Source: Maribacter stanieri
GTDB taxonomy: Bacteria; Bacteroidota; Bacteroidia; Flavobacteriales; Flavobacteriaceae
Reading direction: 5' to 3'
Assembly: GCF_900112245.1 (NCBI RefSeq)
Contig: NZ_FOYX01000001.1
Coordinates: 421,856 to 485,855 of the forward strand
DNA length: 64,000 nt
Below the pieces are notes generated by a model. It saw nothing but the letters and a program-made list of their open reading frames with translations, did no database searches and had not been told where the DNA came from. How positions within the stretch are numbered: position 1 is the stretch's first letter; each line of letters begins with the position of its first letter. Both the position numbers and the translations under genes were made by a program. Of this stretch, positions 26,298 through 35,436 are shown piece after piece.

Positions 26298-26676
26298 CGC
26301 CTATAGCCTGGGCAAGATCAGAAAGCTCTTCATTACTTAGTTTTACCTTATGTTGAAAAGTGGCATCTTTCATTTCATTTAAAGGAATTAAATGCACATG
26401 CACATGTGGTACCTCTAACCCAATAACCGACATACCTACACGCTTACAATCAACTGTTTTCTCTAAAGCTATACCTACTTTTCGTGAAAATGACATAAGT
26501 CCTAAATATGTCTCTTCATCTAATTCTAATATTTTATTGACTTCTTTTTTAGGTATACATAGTGTATGCCCCTTTGCATTGGGGTTGATATCTAAAAAAG
26601 CTAGAAAATTTTCATCTTCAGCTACTTTAAAACATGGTATTTCACCATTAATAATCTTAGTAAAAATAGTTGGCAT
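26284..26676 (-). CDS. HIT family nucleotide-binding protein
   Basis: A 130-residue hydrolase/transferase of the histidine triad superfamily. The HIT motif HVHVHLIPL is at residues 91-99 (His91, His93 and His95), preceded by IFTKIINGEIPCFKVAED and NAKGHTLCIPKKEV, the normal Hint-type order. Members hydrolyse adenosine phosphoramidates or related nucleotide conjugates. It lies downstream of greA on the same strand but behind a terminator. The end overlaps the convergent zinc-ribbon gene. Confidence 0.93.
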   Translation of the reverse strand: MPTIFTKIINGEIPCFKVAEDENFLAFLDINPNAKGHTLCIPKKEVNKILELDEETYLGLMSFSRKVGIALEKTVDCKRVGMSVIGLEVPHVHVHLIPLNEMKDATFQHKVKLSNEELSDLAQAIGAKVE

Positions 26677-26699
26677 AGTTTCTAATATTTAGTGGCAAT

Positions 26700-26734
26700 A
26701 AAAAATCCTACCCTAATGAATAGGATAGGATTAA
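26700..26734 (-). terminator. Rho-independent terminator of greA
   Basis: ATCCTACCCTA and TAGGATAGGAT pair with one mismatch. In the minus-strand direction the hairpin is followed by TTTTTT. It lies between greA and the HIT gene. Confidence 0.8.
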
Positions 26735-26753
26735 ATATAGTTATTTAAAAAAT

Positions 26754-27230
26754 TTAGGCTCTTGTAATTTCAAGAATTTCAAATTTTATAGCTCCGCTAG
26801 GCACAACAATTTCTGCCGTATCCCCTACTTTTTTACCTAATAGACCTTTACCTATTGGAGAACTTACCGAGATCTTACCTGTCTTTAGATCCGCTTCACT
26901 TTCTGCAACCAACTTATAAGTCATTTCCATGCCATTATTTTGGTTTTTCAGTTTTACCGTTGATAGCACCAAAACTTTAGAAGTATCTAATTGAGACTCG
27001 TCAATTAAACGTGCATTTGCAACGGTATTCTCCATCTTTGCAATTTTCATTTCCAAAAGGCCTTGCGCTTCCTTTGCAGCATCATATTCTGCATTTTCAG
27101 ATAAATCACCTTTATCTCTTGCCTCACCGATTGCTTGAGAAGCTTTTGGACGCTCAATATCTCTTAAATGATTTAGTTCTGCCTTAAGTCTTTTTAAGCC
27201 TTCGACAGTATAGTATGATATGTTACTCAT
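26754..27230 (-). CDS. greA: Transcription elongation factor GreA
   Basis: A 158-residue factor that rescues backtracked RNA polymerase by stimulating transcript cleavage. The N-terminal coiled coil contains AIGEARDKGDLSENAEYDAAKEAQ, which includes the acidic tip residues, and the C-terminal FKBP-like domain ends with SSPIGKGLLGKKVGDTAEI. Length is normal. The -7 box TATATTTG at 27306-27313 gives a leader of about 70 bases. Confidence 0.97.
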   Translation of the reverse strand: MSNISYYTVEGLKRLKAELNHLRDIERPKASQAIGEARDKGDLSENAEYDAAKEAQGLLEMKIAKMENTVANARLIDESQLDTSKVLVLSTVKLKNQNNGMEMTYKLVAESEADLKTGKISVSSPIGKGLLGKKVGDTAEIVVPSGAIKFEILEITRA

Positions 27231-27305
27231 AACTTCCTCGTTTTATAAATAGACAAATCCTCTGCAATTGCCTGTTAGGTCGGCTTTTTAAGAGAGGATT
27301 TAACA

Positions 27306-27313
27306 CAAATATA
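27306..27313 (-). promoter_or_regulatory. Promoter -7 box of greA
   Basis: TATATTTG on the minus strand is an exact TAnnTTTG match about 75 bases before the greA start. Confidence 0.5.
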
Positions 27314-27362
27314 CATAAATTTTACGCACATTTGCTTAAGTTTTTCAAAACAAAATTAAAGC

Positions 27363-27800
27363 ATGATGAGCAGATTAAGTATCTTAATTTTATTGATTAT
27401 TTCAGCCTGTAGTAGTGATGGTACTAATAGAAATCCTTATTTACAAGAAATTAATTTTCGCTTTGAAGCTAATTTAAATTTACCCTCTTATAGTCCACTT
27501 ACAAATACCGGTAGCGCCGTATACATTCCAAGTGATCTTGCGGGTACAAGAGGTGTTTTTGTTATTAATTCAGGTTTTGATCAATTTAGGGCATTTGAAG
27601 GTAGTTGCCCAAATCATGCACCGAACGATTGCTCTACCATGGTTTTGAACGGACAAACTGCTACTTGTTCTTGTGAAGATTATGAATACAGTTTATTTAC
27701 CGGGCAATTATTAAATAGACCTGACGACGAAAACAGATATTATGATATGTTAGAATACCGTACCAGCATTAGTGGCGGTAGTGTTATTATCTTTAACTAA
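27363..27800 (+). CDS. Rieske-like lipoprotein with an incomplete cluster site
   Basis: A 145-residue lipoprotein: N-terminal hydrophobic stretch with lipobox ISAC (Cys16). The body has a Rieske-type beta layout and the cysteine-rich stretch at 80-114. Canonical Rieske sites are CxH and CxxH; here they read CPNH (Cys82, His85), Cys90, and CSCEDYEY (Cys102, Cys104). The second histidine is absent and the first is one residue further away. It may therefore bind no [2Fe-2S] cluster or an altered one, or form disulfides. It is divergent from greA and converges with the TIM-barrel gene. Confidence 0.72.
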   Translation: MMSRLSILILLIISACSSDGTNRNPYLQEINFRFEANLNLPSYSPLTNTGSAVYIPSDLAGTRGVFVINSGFDQFRAFEGSCPNHAPNDCSTMVLNGQTATCSCEDYEYSLFTGQLLNRPDDENRYYDMLEYRTSISGGSVIIFN

Positions 27801-27803
27801 CAA

Positions 27804-28469
27804 CTATTCTTCTAAACGATACTTATCCATTATTTCTTTAAATAATTCTCCCGTACTTGGTGGAGTGTAAGAAATGGCATTCGCACCTGCCTCAATGGCA
27901 TCAAGAATAGTTTCTTCTGTTTTTCCGCCTGTTGCAATAATGGCAACATTGGCATCTAAATCTCTTATTTTCTTAATAATATCGGATGTTTTACCAGCAC
28001 CTGAAACATTAAAAATATCAACCCCTGCAGCTAACCTGCCTTTTATATCATCTTTTTCAGATACTACGGTAATAGTTACGGGTATATCAATTTTTTCTTT
28101 GAGTAATGTAATAAGACTATTAGGCGTAGGTTTATTTAAAACCACTCCCAATGCGCCTTGAAACTCGGCATGTATTGCCAATTCCAATGACCGTACCCCT
28201 GTAGTTAGTCCGCCACCTACTCCACAAAAAATAGGTTTGTCTGCAGCCAAAATAAGTGCATTTGAAATTACCGGTTGTGGTGTAAATGGATACACCGCAA
28301 TAATAGCATTGGCATTCGTGTTTCTGATAATTGCCACATCTGTACTAAACAAAAACGACTTAATTGATTGACCAAAAACACGAATACCAGAGCATTGTGA
28401 AATTACTTCTGGAACAGTAACAATGTTGTTCCTTAACCTACTACCAAACACCGGAATATTACGCTCCAT
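27804..28469 (-). CDS. TIM-barrel protein of unknown function
   Basis: A 221-residue protein with the repeating strand-helix pattern of a small phosphate-binding (beta/alpha)8 barrel: PIFCGVGGGLTTG, IPVTITVVSEKDD, GVDIFNVSGAGKTSDI, VAIIATGGKTEETI and AGANAISYTPPSTGELF. The GG and SGAG loops resemble ThiG/HisF-like phosphate grippers. Related proteins are usually annotated only as hydrolase. It lies 104 bases downstream of the thiamine-regulated receptor gene on the same strand, so it may be on the riboswitch-controlled transcript. A link to thiamine chemistry is only a positional hint. Confidence 0.65.
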   Translation of the reverse strand: MERNIPVFGSRLRNNIVTVPEVISQCSGIRVFGQSIKSFLFSTDVAIIRNTNANAIIAVYPFTPQPVISNALILAADKPIFCGVGGGLTTGVRSLELAIHAEFQGALGVVLNKPTPNSLITLLKEKIDIPVTITVVSEKDDIKGRLAAGVDIFNVSGAGKTSDIIKKIRDLDANVAIIATGGKTEETILDAIEAGANAISYTPPSTGELFKEIMDKYRLEE

Positions 28470-28573
28470 AACCCTGAAAATTAAGGGTCTAAATTAGAAT
28501 ATTCTTTACTACGTTAATGGAATTAGATAAATATTTAAGAGAAATTTACAATGCTATTCTACTATTATGATTT

Positions 28574-30736
28574 TTAAAAATTTACTGTTGCCCCTAATAA
28601 GAAATTAGTGCCTGCTTGTGGATAATATCCTTGAACTTCAAACGTATTTCCTGGTGTAGACCAACTGTCTAAATAAGTATATCCGTTAGATACATATTTC
28701 TCGTTAAGGATGTTATTTACCAACCCAGAGAATACAACTGACTTAACTACACTGTTCATTTTAATTTCATAAGTAATATTGAAATCATTAGTAAAATAAG
28801 AATCTAATTTAGATTCTTCTGTATCTGTATTACTTAAATACTGTTCACCAACAAACTTGGAATATAAAGAAAGACTTAATGCATCACATGGCATATAACT
28901 AAGCACATTACCCGCTACCAAGCCTGGTGAATACGCAATATTAGTATCTCCTAAACCTTGCAAAAGACCATCTCTGTCTATAAAGAAGTCTTTATTCTTA
29001 TTATCACTAATTGATAAGTTTGGTCTAAGGTTAAACTTATCCCCCAATCTTATATTTGCATCTATTTCAAGACCAAATCTATAGCTATCTCCAACATTTT
29101 CTCTTAATGAGGCTCCAACATCATTAAGTTCTCCTGTTAAAACAAGCTGGTCTTTATAACCCATATAGTATAGATTGGTATTCACTTGCACATCAGCAGA
29201 TACATAACGCCATCCTAACTCATAATCATTTAATTTTTCTGGCTTTGGATTACCGCCTTCATAGTCATTCCTATTTGGCTCTCTATTGGCAACTGCATAC
29301 GACAAATAGAAATTGTTGTTCGCATTTAAATCGAACATAATACCGGCTTTAGGGTTGAAAAAATTAAACGTATCATCTACCAGCCCGGTATCTTCACCAT
29401 TTGCCTGATAACCCACTGTTCTATACTGGATATCTCCGTATAGTGACCATTGATCATTTAACTGGTAATTTGCCTTTGTATATAAATTGAAATCCGTTTT
29501 CGTAGAGCTATCATCATAATAGCGATCTTGATAGCTACTGTTACTTGCATATTTAGCCCAAATAACTTCCCCAAAATGGTCTCCTTCATACTTATTGAAA
29601 CCACCACCAACTATTAAATCTAGCTTGTCTTTCCTATAGTTTGCAGAAAATACGGTACCGTAAAAATCATTATCTAACCAACGTCTTCTAATTACATCAG
29701 TAGTATTTACATCTATCCCATCAACGTTTATAGGGTCAAAACCGTAGGTAGAGAAATCATCATCTTCTTTGTATTGCTCAAAGTACCCTCTACCTCTAGT
29801 ATAATGTATCGCGATATTGGTACTCCAGAAATCTGAAATTTTCTCGTTCCATAATAACTGTGCATGGTCTTGCTTGTAATTATCTACTTCATTATTATAA
29901 AATTGTGTATTTCCCTCTGAATCTGTATAAATACCAGCAGAATTAAAAGTTCTGTCATCTTGTAAAGTTTGAGCATCAATACCATTCCAAGCTTGATAAG
30001 TAACCTCATGACCCCCAAATATTAATGCTTTGATCAATGTATTATCATCTTTGTATGCTCCTTGCAAAAAATAAGAATCTAGATCCGATCGTGCTCTATC
30101 AATATAACCATCAGAATTTATTTTTGATAGCCTACCTGAAATTTCAATATGGTCGTTTAGAAGACCCGTACTGAATTTTAAGTTATTTCTCAAGGTACCA
30201 TAACTACCAATAGAAGTTGATATTTGACCATAGGCATCTTGAGAGAACCCATCTGTTAAGAGGTTAAGACTTGCACCGAATGCGCCGGCACCGTTTGTAG
30301 ATGTACCTACACCTCTCTGCAATTGCAAACTCTCTGTAGAAGATGCAAAATCTGGCATATTCACCCAGAATGTTCCTTGAGATTCCCCATCGTTATAAGG
30401 TATGCCGTTTATGGTAACATTAATACGGGTGGCATCGCTACCTCTAACTCTAATACCGGTATAACCAACACCTGCACCAGCATCTGTTGTGGTTACAACC
30501 GATGGTAAAAAATTCATTAAAACAGGAATGTCTTGACCCAAATTTCTTGGCTTAATATCCTCTTTTGTAAGATTTGAAAATGTAACCGGAGATTCATTGG
30601 TTACTCTAATTGCAGAGACGAACACTTCGTCTAATACTACTTTTTGACCCTCTAAAGAATCGGTTTCCTGTTCTTGGGCACAGACACCCATACTCAGCGC
30701 AAAAAACGCCAAAATTGTGAAAATAGATAGTTTCAT
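28574..30736 (-). CDS. TonB-dependent receptor, thiamine-regulated
   Basis: A 720-residue outer-membrane receptor with a signal peptide (about 1-20, ending CAQ). The plug domain is at about 50-160 and contains GVGYTGIRVRGSDATRINVTINGIPYND. A 22-strand barrel runs to a C-terminal Phe (final LLGATVNF). It lacks an N-terminal carboxypeptidase-regulatory-like domain. A TPP riboswitch upstream (30885-30974) indicates uptake of thiamine or a precursor, powered by the TonB complex. A perfect hairpin (30735-30755) overlaps its start codon. Confidence 0.92.
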   Translation of the reverse strand: MKLSIFTILAFFALSMGVCAQEQETDSLEGQKVVLDEVFVSAIRVTNESPVTFSNLTKEDIKPRNLGQDIPVLMNFLPSVVTTTDAGAGVGYTGIRVRGSDATRINVTINGIPYNDGESQGTFWVNMPDFASSTESLQLQRGVGTSTNGAGAFGASLNLLTDGFSQDAYGQISTSIGSYGTLRNNLKFSTGLLNDHIEISGRLSKINSDGYIDRARSDLDSYFLQGAYKDDNTLIKALIFGGHEVTYQAWNGIDAQTLQDDRTFNSAGIYTDSEGNTQFYNNEVDNYKQDHAQLLWNEKISDFWSTNIAIHYTRGRGYFEQYKEDDDFSTYGFDPINVDGIDVNTTDVIRRRWLDNDFYGTVFSANYRKDKLDLIVGGGFNKYEGDHFGEVIWAKYASNSSYQDRYYDDSSTKTDFNLYTKANYQLNDQWSLYGDIQYRTVGYQANGEDTGLVDDTFNFFNPKAGIMFDLNANNNFYLSYAVANREPNRNDYEGGNPKPEKLNDYELGWRYVSADVQVNTNLYYMGYKDQLVLTGELNDVGASLRENVGDSYRFGLEIDANIRLGDKFNLRPNLSISDNKNKDFFIDRDGLLQGLGDTNIAYSPGLVAGNVLSYMPCDALSLSLYSKFVGEQYLSNTDTEESKLDSYFTNDFNITYEIKMNSVVKSVVFSGLVNNILNEKYVSNGYTYLDSWSTPGNTFEVQGYYPQAGTNFLLGATVNF

Positions 30737-30755
30737 TCGTAAAATTATTACGAAT
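30735..30755 (-). promoter_or_regulatory. Hairpin overlapping the receptor start codon
   Basis: ATTCGTAA (left arm, as read on the minus strand) and TTACGAAT (right arm) form a perfect 8-base stem with loop TAATT. The last two bases of the right arm are the A and T of the ATG. This could be the translational expression platform of the upstream TPP riboswitch, or an independent block to initiation. Confidence 0.55.
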
Positions 30756-30884
30756 AAAAGGGGCTATTATTCTAAGTTAAAATTGATTTTTGAGCAACTA
30801 AGCTCGGTTTCCAAAAGATTTCATATGAATAAAAAAAACCATACTACATCTTACTCCAAAAATCTAAAATAAATTTTTGAATTG

Positions 30885-30974
30885 TCCCTTGGCAGCATTA
30901 CCCGCCCAGGTTCTTTGGGTATAATCTCAGCTTTATTCTAAATATGTTTAGAATTCGGCACCCCTTTGAGATGC
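30885..30974 (-). promoter_or_regulatory. TPP riboswitch (THI element)
   Basis: On the minus strand the order of conserved THI-box elements is present. GGGGTGCC comes first, followed by a variable P3-like hairpin (TTCTAAACATATTTAGAA), GCTGAGAT, ACCC, GAACCTG, GGGTAATGC and GCCAAGGGA. It ends about 150 bases before the receptor start. Binding of thiamine pyrophosphate would reduce expression of the receptor. Confidence 0.9.
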
Positions 30975-31104
30975 CGCAAATGTAATGCACATAATTCATC
31001 TCTCATAAAGAAAACTAAAAAATAACTACTTGTTTATTTAACAACATTTTAGAACTGTTACCCAACGTTTTATCGTACTTATACTAAGTGTATTACTACT
31101 TTAT

Positions 31105-33564
31105 ATGGATTCTAAAAAGAATAAATTCACCCTTAAGATTACCGTTAGTTATTTACTATTAATCATATTAGGTGTAATAGCATCATACTATATCTACACC
31201 GAAGTTCAAGATTATATCGCTACCGAAAACACTAACGAAAATGACAGTAAACTACTAAAAACCAATTCTTTTCTAGCCCAACTTTACGAAGCTGAAAGCC
31301 TTTCTAAACTTGCTTTACAGACCAAAAGCAAGACTAATTTTGCGGCATATGAAAATAAGATAGACTCACTTTACATTAATATAGATGAATTAAAAACGCT
31401 TACAGATAGTGATTACCAACACGGACTTTTAGACAGTCTTAGCGCTCTACTGAACAAAAAAGTTACCAACATTAATGCTTTACGTTCCCTTAGACTTAAA
31501 GACCAAACTGGTACTGCCATAAATTCTGCACTAAAGGAATTTGATAAGCTTGAGGAATCTTTAGGCATTATAAAACCAGAAGGATTGGCACCAAATTTAG
31601 AAGAACTATCACCAAAGGCCCAAAGTGCCATTAAAAAAGTAGCGGATTATTTAAATGCAAACGTGCCCGACGAGAACAATCCACAACAAAAGGCACAGAC
31701 GATGGATAGTGTAGTTCAGGTTTCTAAAAATCTTCTGAAGGATGTACAACAGGAAAACACCTTAAATGAAAATTCGTTAGCCGTACGAGAAACTAATATT
31801 AACAGAACAGATATTGAATTATCTCAACAACTACGCTCCATACTTTCTTCTTTTGAGCAAGAGATTATAATGAACAGCATCTCTAGTTCCATAAAAAAAG
31901 AGACTTTCTTAAAAAGAAGTATTCGGCTAGCCGTAATTGCTGCAATACTTGGTTTTCTGGTAGTCGCTGTTTTCACATTTATTCTTAATCGAGATTTTTG
32001 GAAAGCGAACTTATACAGAGAAAAACTAGAAAAGGAAAAAGCATACTCAGAATCTCTATTAAAAAGTAGGGAACAATTAATTGCTACAGTTAGTCATGAT
32101 TTGCGAACACCGCTAAATACGATAAGTGGATATGCTACAATAATTGAAGAGTCAAAAAATACCGTAGATAATAAAGAACACATAACCCATATTAAATCTG
32201 CCACAACGTATGTAAATAATTTAGTAAACGATTTACTTGATTTTTCTCAGTTAGAAGCTGGTAAAATGATTGCCAAGAATTCTACTTTTAGGTTAGATAG
32301 ATTGATACAGGAAACTTCTAAAAACATAGCTTCTCAATACAAAAACAAAGAAATTGAGCTTATTCTAAACTTAGGCGAGTCTTTAGAAAACCCAATTATA
32401 TCCGATGCTTTTCGGTTACGTCAGATAATTTCAAATCTATTGGGGAACGCCTATAAATTCACCCAAAAAGGGAGTATTTCACTTTCGGGTAGTGTGGTCG
32501 ATACAAATAAATCTAAAAAACTTATCCTACAGATAACTGATACAGGTATTGGTATTTCTAAGGAAAAACAAGAGCTTATTTTTAAGGAATTCACTCAAGC
32601 AGAAAGTGATACCGATAAAAAATATGGCGGATACGGATTAGGACTTACAATCACCAAAAAACTTACTGAATTACTAGGAGGCGCGGTAACATTGAAAAGC
32701 GAAATTAACGTAGGTAGCACTTTTACTCTTGAAATACCTGTAGCATTTGGCGAAAAAATCGATGAAAGCCAGCATGAACATACAGCGTTAGAATCATTAA
32801 AAATATTAGTGTTTGATGATGATACCGCTTTTTTAAAATTGATTGGCGAAATGTTGAAATCTGCAGGAATTGAAGCACACCTCTTTTCTGATTTCAATAA
32901 CTACCAAACTAATGCTAATTTTGATTTTGATGCTGTATTAACCGATATAGAGATGCCTATCGTAACCGGTTACGAGGTAGTTGACAAACTAAAATCTGGC
33001 TCTTACCCAAGTTTTAAAGACCAACCTATTATTGCCATGACTGGCAGGAGAGATCTATCACCTGAGCATTTTATAGAAAAAGGATTTAACAAACTCATTC
33101 GTAAGCCATTCTCAAAAACAGAACTACTTCAAAAACTAAACGAAATATTTAATAATTCTGCGGAAGAGATAATAGTAGAGTCCATTAAACCCCACAATAA
33201 ATCTACAGAACTTTACAGTTTAAAGACCTTAAAAATGTTTTTGGGCGATGATAAAAATGCCTTAGACGAAGTATTGCTGATTTTCATAAAAGACACTGAA
33301 GAAAATTCAAATCAACTAGATACAGCCGTTAAAAACATTGATGTAGCGCAAATAAATAAGACTGCCCATAAAATGCTACCTATGTTTCGGCAACTAGAAA
33401 TCAATACTGCTATTCCTATTTTAGAAATATTTGAAGTATTAAAAATTGATGAGAATACATTTGAAAAATTGATGATCAAAAATGATAAACTACAAAAAGA
33501 GATTAATGTATTACTAGAAGCGCTTTCAGCAGAAATAGTTATAAATCCAAATCGTAATAGTTGA
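31105..33564 (+). CDS. Hybrid sensor histidine kinase (with receiver and HPt domains)
   Basis: An 819-residue inner-membrane signalling protein. It has membrane helices at about 9-28 and 272-293 with a helical extracytoplasmic sensor between them. HisKA has VSHDLRTPLN (His331), and the HATPase has a G2 loop YGGYGLGLTITKKL (near 510-525). A receiver domain at about 565-690 has DDD acids and phosphoacceptor Asp614 in LTDIEMP. A C-terminal HPt domain has KTAHKM (His755). The full phosphorelay (His-Asp-His) is thus in one protein, with the final Asp presumably on the NtrC-type regulator, whose gene converges and overlaps by 26 bases. Confidence 0.93.
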   Translation: MDSKKNKFTLKITVSYLLLIILGVIASYYIYTEVQDYIATENTNENDSKLLKTNSFLAQLYEAESLSKLALQTKSKTNFAAYENKIDSLYINIDELKTLTDSDYQHGLLDSLSALLNKKVTNINALRSLRLKDQTGTAINSALKEFDKLEESLGIIKPEGLAPNLEELSPKAQSAIKKVADYLNANVPDENNPQQKAQTMDSVVQVSKNLLKDVQQENTLNENSLAVRETNINRTDIELSQQLRSILSSFEQEIIMNSISSSIKKETFLKRSIRLAVIAAILGFLVVAVFTFILNRDFWKANLYREKLEKEKAYSESLLKSREQLIATVSHDLRTPLNTISGYATIIEESKNTVDNKEHITHIKSATTYVNNLVNDLLDFSQLEAGKMIAKNSTFRLDRLIQETSKNIASQYKNKEIELILNLGESLENPIISDAFRLRQIISNLLGNAYKFTQKGSISLSGSVVDTNKSKKLILQITDTGIGISKEKQELIFKEFTQAESDTDKKYGGYGLGLTITKKLTELLGGAVTLKSEINVGSTFTLEIPVAFGEKIDESQHEHTALESLKILVFDDDTAFLKLIGEMLKSAGIEAHLFSDFNNYQTNANFDFDAVLTDIEMPIVTGYEVVDKLKSGSYPSFKDQPIIAMTGRRDLSPEHFIEKGFNKLIRKPFSKTELLQKLNEIFNNSAEEIIVESIKPHNKSTELYSLKTLKMFLGDDKNALDEVLLIFIKDTEENSNQLDTAVKNIDVAQINKTAHKMLPMFRQLEINTAIPILEIFEVLKIDENTFEKLMIKNDKLQKEINVLLEALSAEIVINPNRNS

Positions 33565-34897
33565 TTCTGTTATAAAGTGTTTTTCTAGTTACTTGTAATA
33601 GCTTAGCCGCTTTAGACTTATTGTAATTGGTACGTTTTAAAGCATTTATAATCTGCTCTTTCTCAAAATCTGCTTTTGAAAGACTTCCTATTTCCACAGA
33701 TTCTAAAACTGGATTCATTAACTCTGACGGCAATGCTTTTGCCTCAATTTTACTGGTTGTCGTTAATAGTACTGCACGCTGAATTACATTCTGTAATTCC
33801 CTAATATTTCCTGGCCAATGATATGCATTGAAAATGTCCCAAACCTCATCTGAAAAATCAGTTATTTGTTTATTCAACTTCTTATTGAACTTTTCTAAAA
33901 AGTGTGATGCCAATATAGGTAAATCTCCATGTCTGTTTTTCAATGCGGGTATTTGTAATGAAAATTCATTTAACCGGTGATACAGATCTTCCCGAAAAGT
34001 ACCCTTTTCTACCGCTGCTTTTAAATCCTCGTTGGTAGCAGATAAAATTCTAACATCTACATCTATTTCAGTATTACTTCCTATTTTTTTAATCTTTCTT
34101 TCTTGCAATGCCCGTAATAGCTGTATTTGATTCTCGTATGATAAGTTACCGACTTCATCTAAAAATAAAGTTCCTTCGTTTGCCGCCTCAAAACTTCCAA
34201 TTTTATCGGCTATAGCTCCCGTAAAACTTCCTTTTATATGACCAAAAAACTCACTAGCGGCTAATTCTTTGGGTATTGCCCCACAGTCTAACGCTATAAA
34301 TGGTTTTGCTTTTCTAGAACTTTTCTGGTGAATATTCTTTGCAGTCACCTCCTTACCCGTTCCACTTTCCCCAATTATGAGAACAGACATATCTGTAGGC
34401 GCAACTAAAACAATATGCTCTTCTAAAACCTGGGTCGCTTCACTTGTTAACACTAACTCATTTGAAGTAGTTATTTCTCCTTCCTCAACATCCTTTATAC
34501 TATCATTTGTATTTGATGAAATAACAGGTTCTTTAGCACTTGTTGGTTTAGCATTTAAAGCGCCATCAATAACTAATAACATTTGGTCTGGCGTAAAGGG
34601 TTTAGATATATAATCATAAGCACCCATTTTCATTGCTTTTACAGCTGTAGCCACCTCTGCGTAACCGGTCATAACAATTACCGGAATACTACCTTTAAGT
34701 TCAGAAACTAATTTTATACCGTCATATTCAGGTAAGCGCAAATCTGTAATTACCAATTGAAAATCTTGTTCCTTTATCTGCTTTTCGCCATCTAATCCAG
34801 TATGACTTAATACTACATCAAAATTATTTCTTGCCAAAAACCTTTGAAGCATTTGTGCAAAAGAAGTATCATCCTCAATTATTAAAATTTTGGGCAT
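33539..34897 (-). CDS. Sigma-54-dependent response regulator (NtrC family)
   Basis: A 452-residue regulator. It has a receiver domain (1-120, Asp52 in VITDLRLP), an AAA+ sigma-54 interaction domain (150-390) with Walker A GESGTGKE at 176-183, a GSFTGA loop at 223-228 (the canonical loop is GAFTGA) and LFLDE at 244-248, and a C-terminal Fis-type helix-turn-helix (NKSKAAKLLQVTRKTLYNRI). It activates RNA polymerase with sigma-54 when phosphorylated. It converges with the hybrid kinase (26-base overlap) and lies upstream of a tandem row of PepSY-like genes on the same strand, which may be its targets. Confidence 0.94.
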   Translation of the reverse strand: MPKILIIEDDTSFAQMLQRFLARNNFDVVLSHTGLDGEKQIKEQDFQLVITDLRLPEYDGIKLVSELKGSIPVIVMTGYAEVATAVKAMKMGAYDYISKPFTPDQMLLVIDGALNAKPTSAKEPVISSNTNDSIKDVEEGEITTSNELVLTSEATQVLEEHIVLVAPTDMSVLIIGESGTGKEVTAKNIHQKSSRKAKPFIALDCGAIPKELAASEFFGHIKGSFTGAIADKIGSFEAANEGTLFLDEVGNLSYENQIQLLRALQERKIKKIGSNTEIDVDVRILSATNEDLKAAVEKGTFREDLYHRLNEFSLQIPALKNRHGDLPILASHFLEKFNKKLNKQITDFSDEVWDIFNAYHWPGNIRELQNVIQRAVLLTTTSKIEAKALPSELMNPVLESVEIGSLSKADFEKEQIINALKRTNYNKSKAAKLLQVTRKTLYNRINYYDLDL

Positions 34898-34996
34898 AGT
34901 GGTTTGGGTGTTCTAAGTATCTACGTAAAAATACCATATGCCGACTATTAGTATTTTAAAATTATCATAAAGCTTTTAAGAGTTGAATTAAAAAAC

Positions 34997-35040
34997 TGCA
35001 TAAAAAAAGGAAAGAATAGCATTTAGCTATCCTTTCCTGA
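34997..35040 (-). terminator. Rho-independent terminator of the first PepSY-like gene
   Basis: AGGAAAGAATAGC and GCTATCCTTTCCT pair with one mismatch around ATTTA. The minus-strand transcript ends in TTTTTTT. It is 35 bases past the gene stop. Confidence 0.85.
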
Positions 35041-35074
35041 CCAAACCAACTTGAACAAACAAGTTTCTCTATAA

Positions 35075-35392
35075 TTACATATCTATCCAATTACCATCTT
35101 CATCTGCATACACTGTACCTTGTGTGCCATCTTCAAGCGATAGTATTAGCTTAAATTGCTTCTTTTCATTTGTATATGCCTTATCTAAATTTGCCGTTGG
35201 AAAATTTGTAGATATTGCATTTGTTACTGCTTGTGGAACTTCAGAAACCGATATTTCTTTAAAATCATCGGCTACTACCGATATTTCATTTACTTGGTTA
35301 TGAAGTATTCCGTTTTCTGAAAGTAGTGCATCTTGTGCATTCACTGCAAAACCTCCTATTGTCATTGCTCCTAATAAAAATAAAGTTTTCAT
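35075..35392 (-). CDS. Small exported PepSY-like protein (copy 1)
   Basis: A 105-residue protein with a signal peptide (about 1-19, ending VNAQ). The mature domain follows the PepSY-like (DUF2874-type) pattern: VSEVPQAVTNAIS, FPTANLDKAYTNEKKQFKLIL and GTVYADEDGNWIDM. It is one of three tandem paralogues (with 36006 and 36465), each with its own terminator. Upstream at 35448-35453 is a TGGCAC box that could be the -24 element of a sigma-54 promoter. It would act in the periplasm or at the cell surface; function is unknown. Confidence 0.85.
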   Translation of the reverse strand: MKTLFLLGAMTIGGFAVNAQDALLSENGILHNQVNEISVVADDFKEISVSEVPQAVTNAISTNFPTANLDKAYTNEKKQFKLILSLEDGTQGTVYADEDGNWIDM

Positions 35393-35436
35393 CTTTCTAA
35401 TATTTTAGTTAATAATTCATTCCAATACTATTAACA

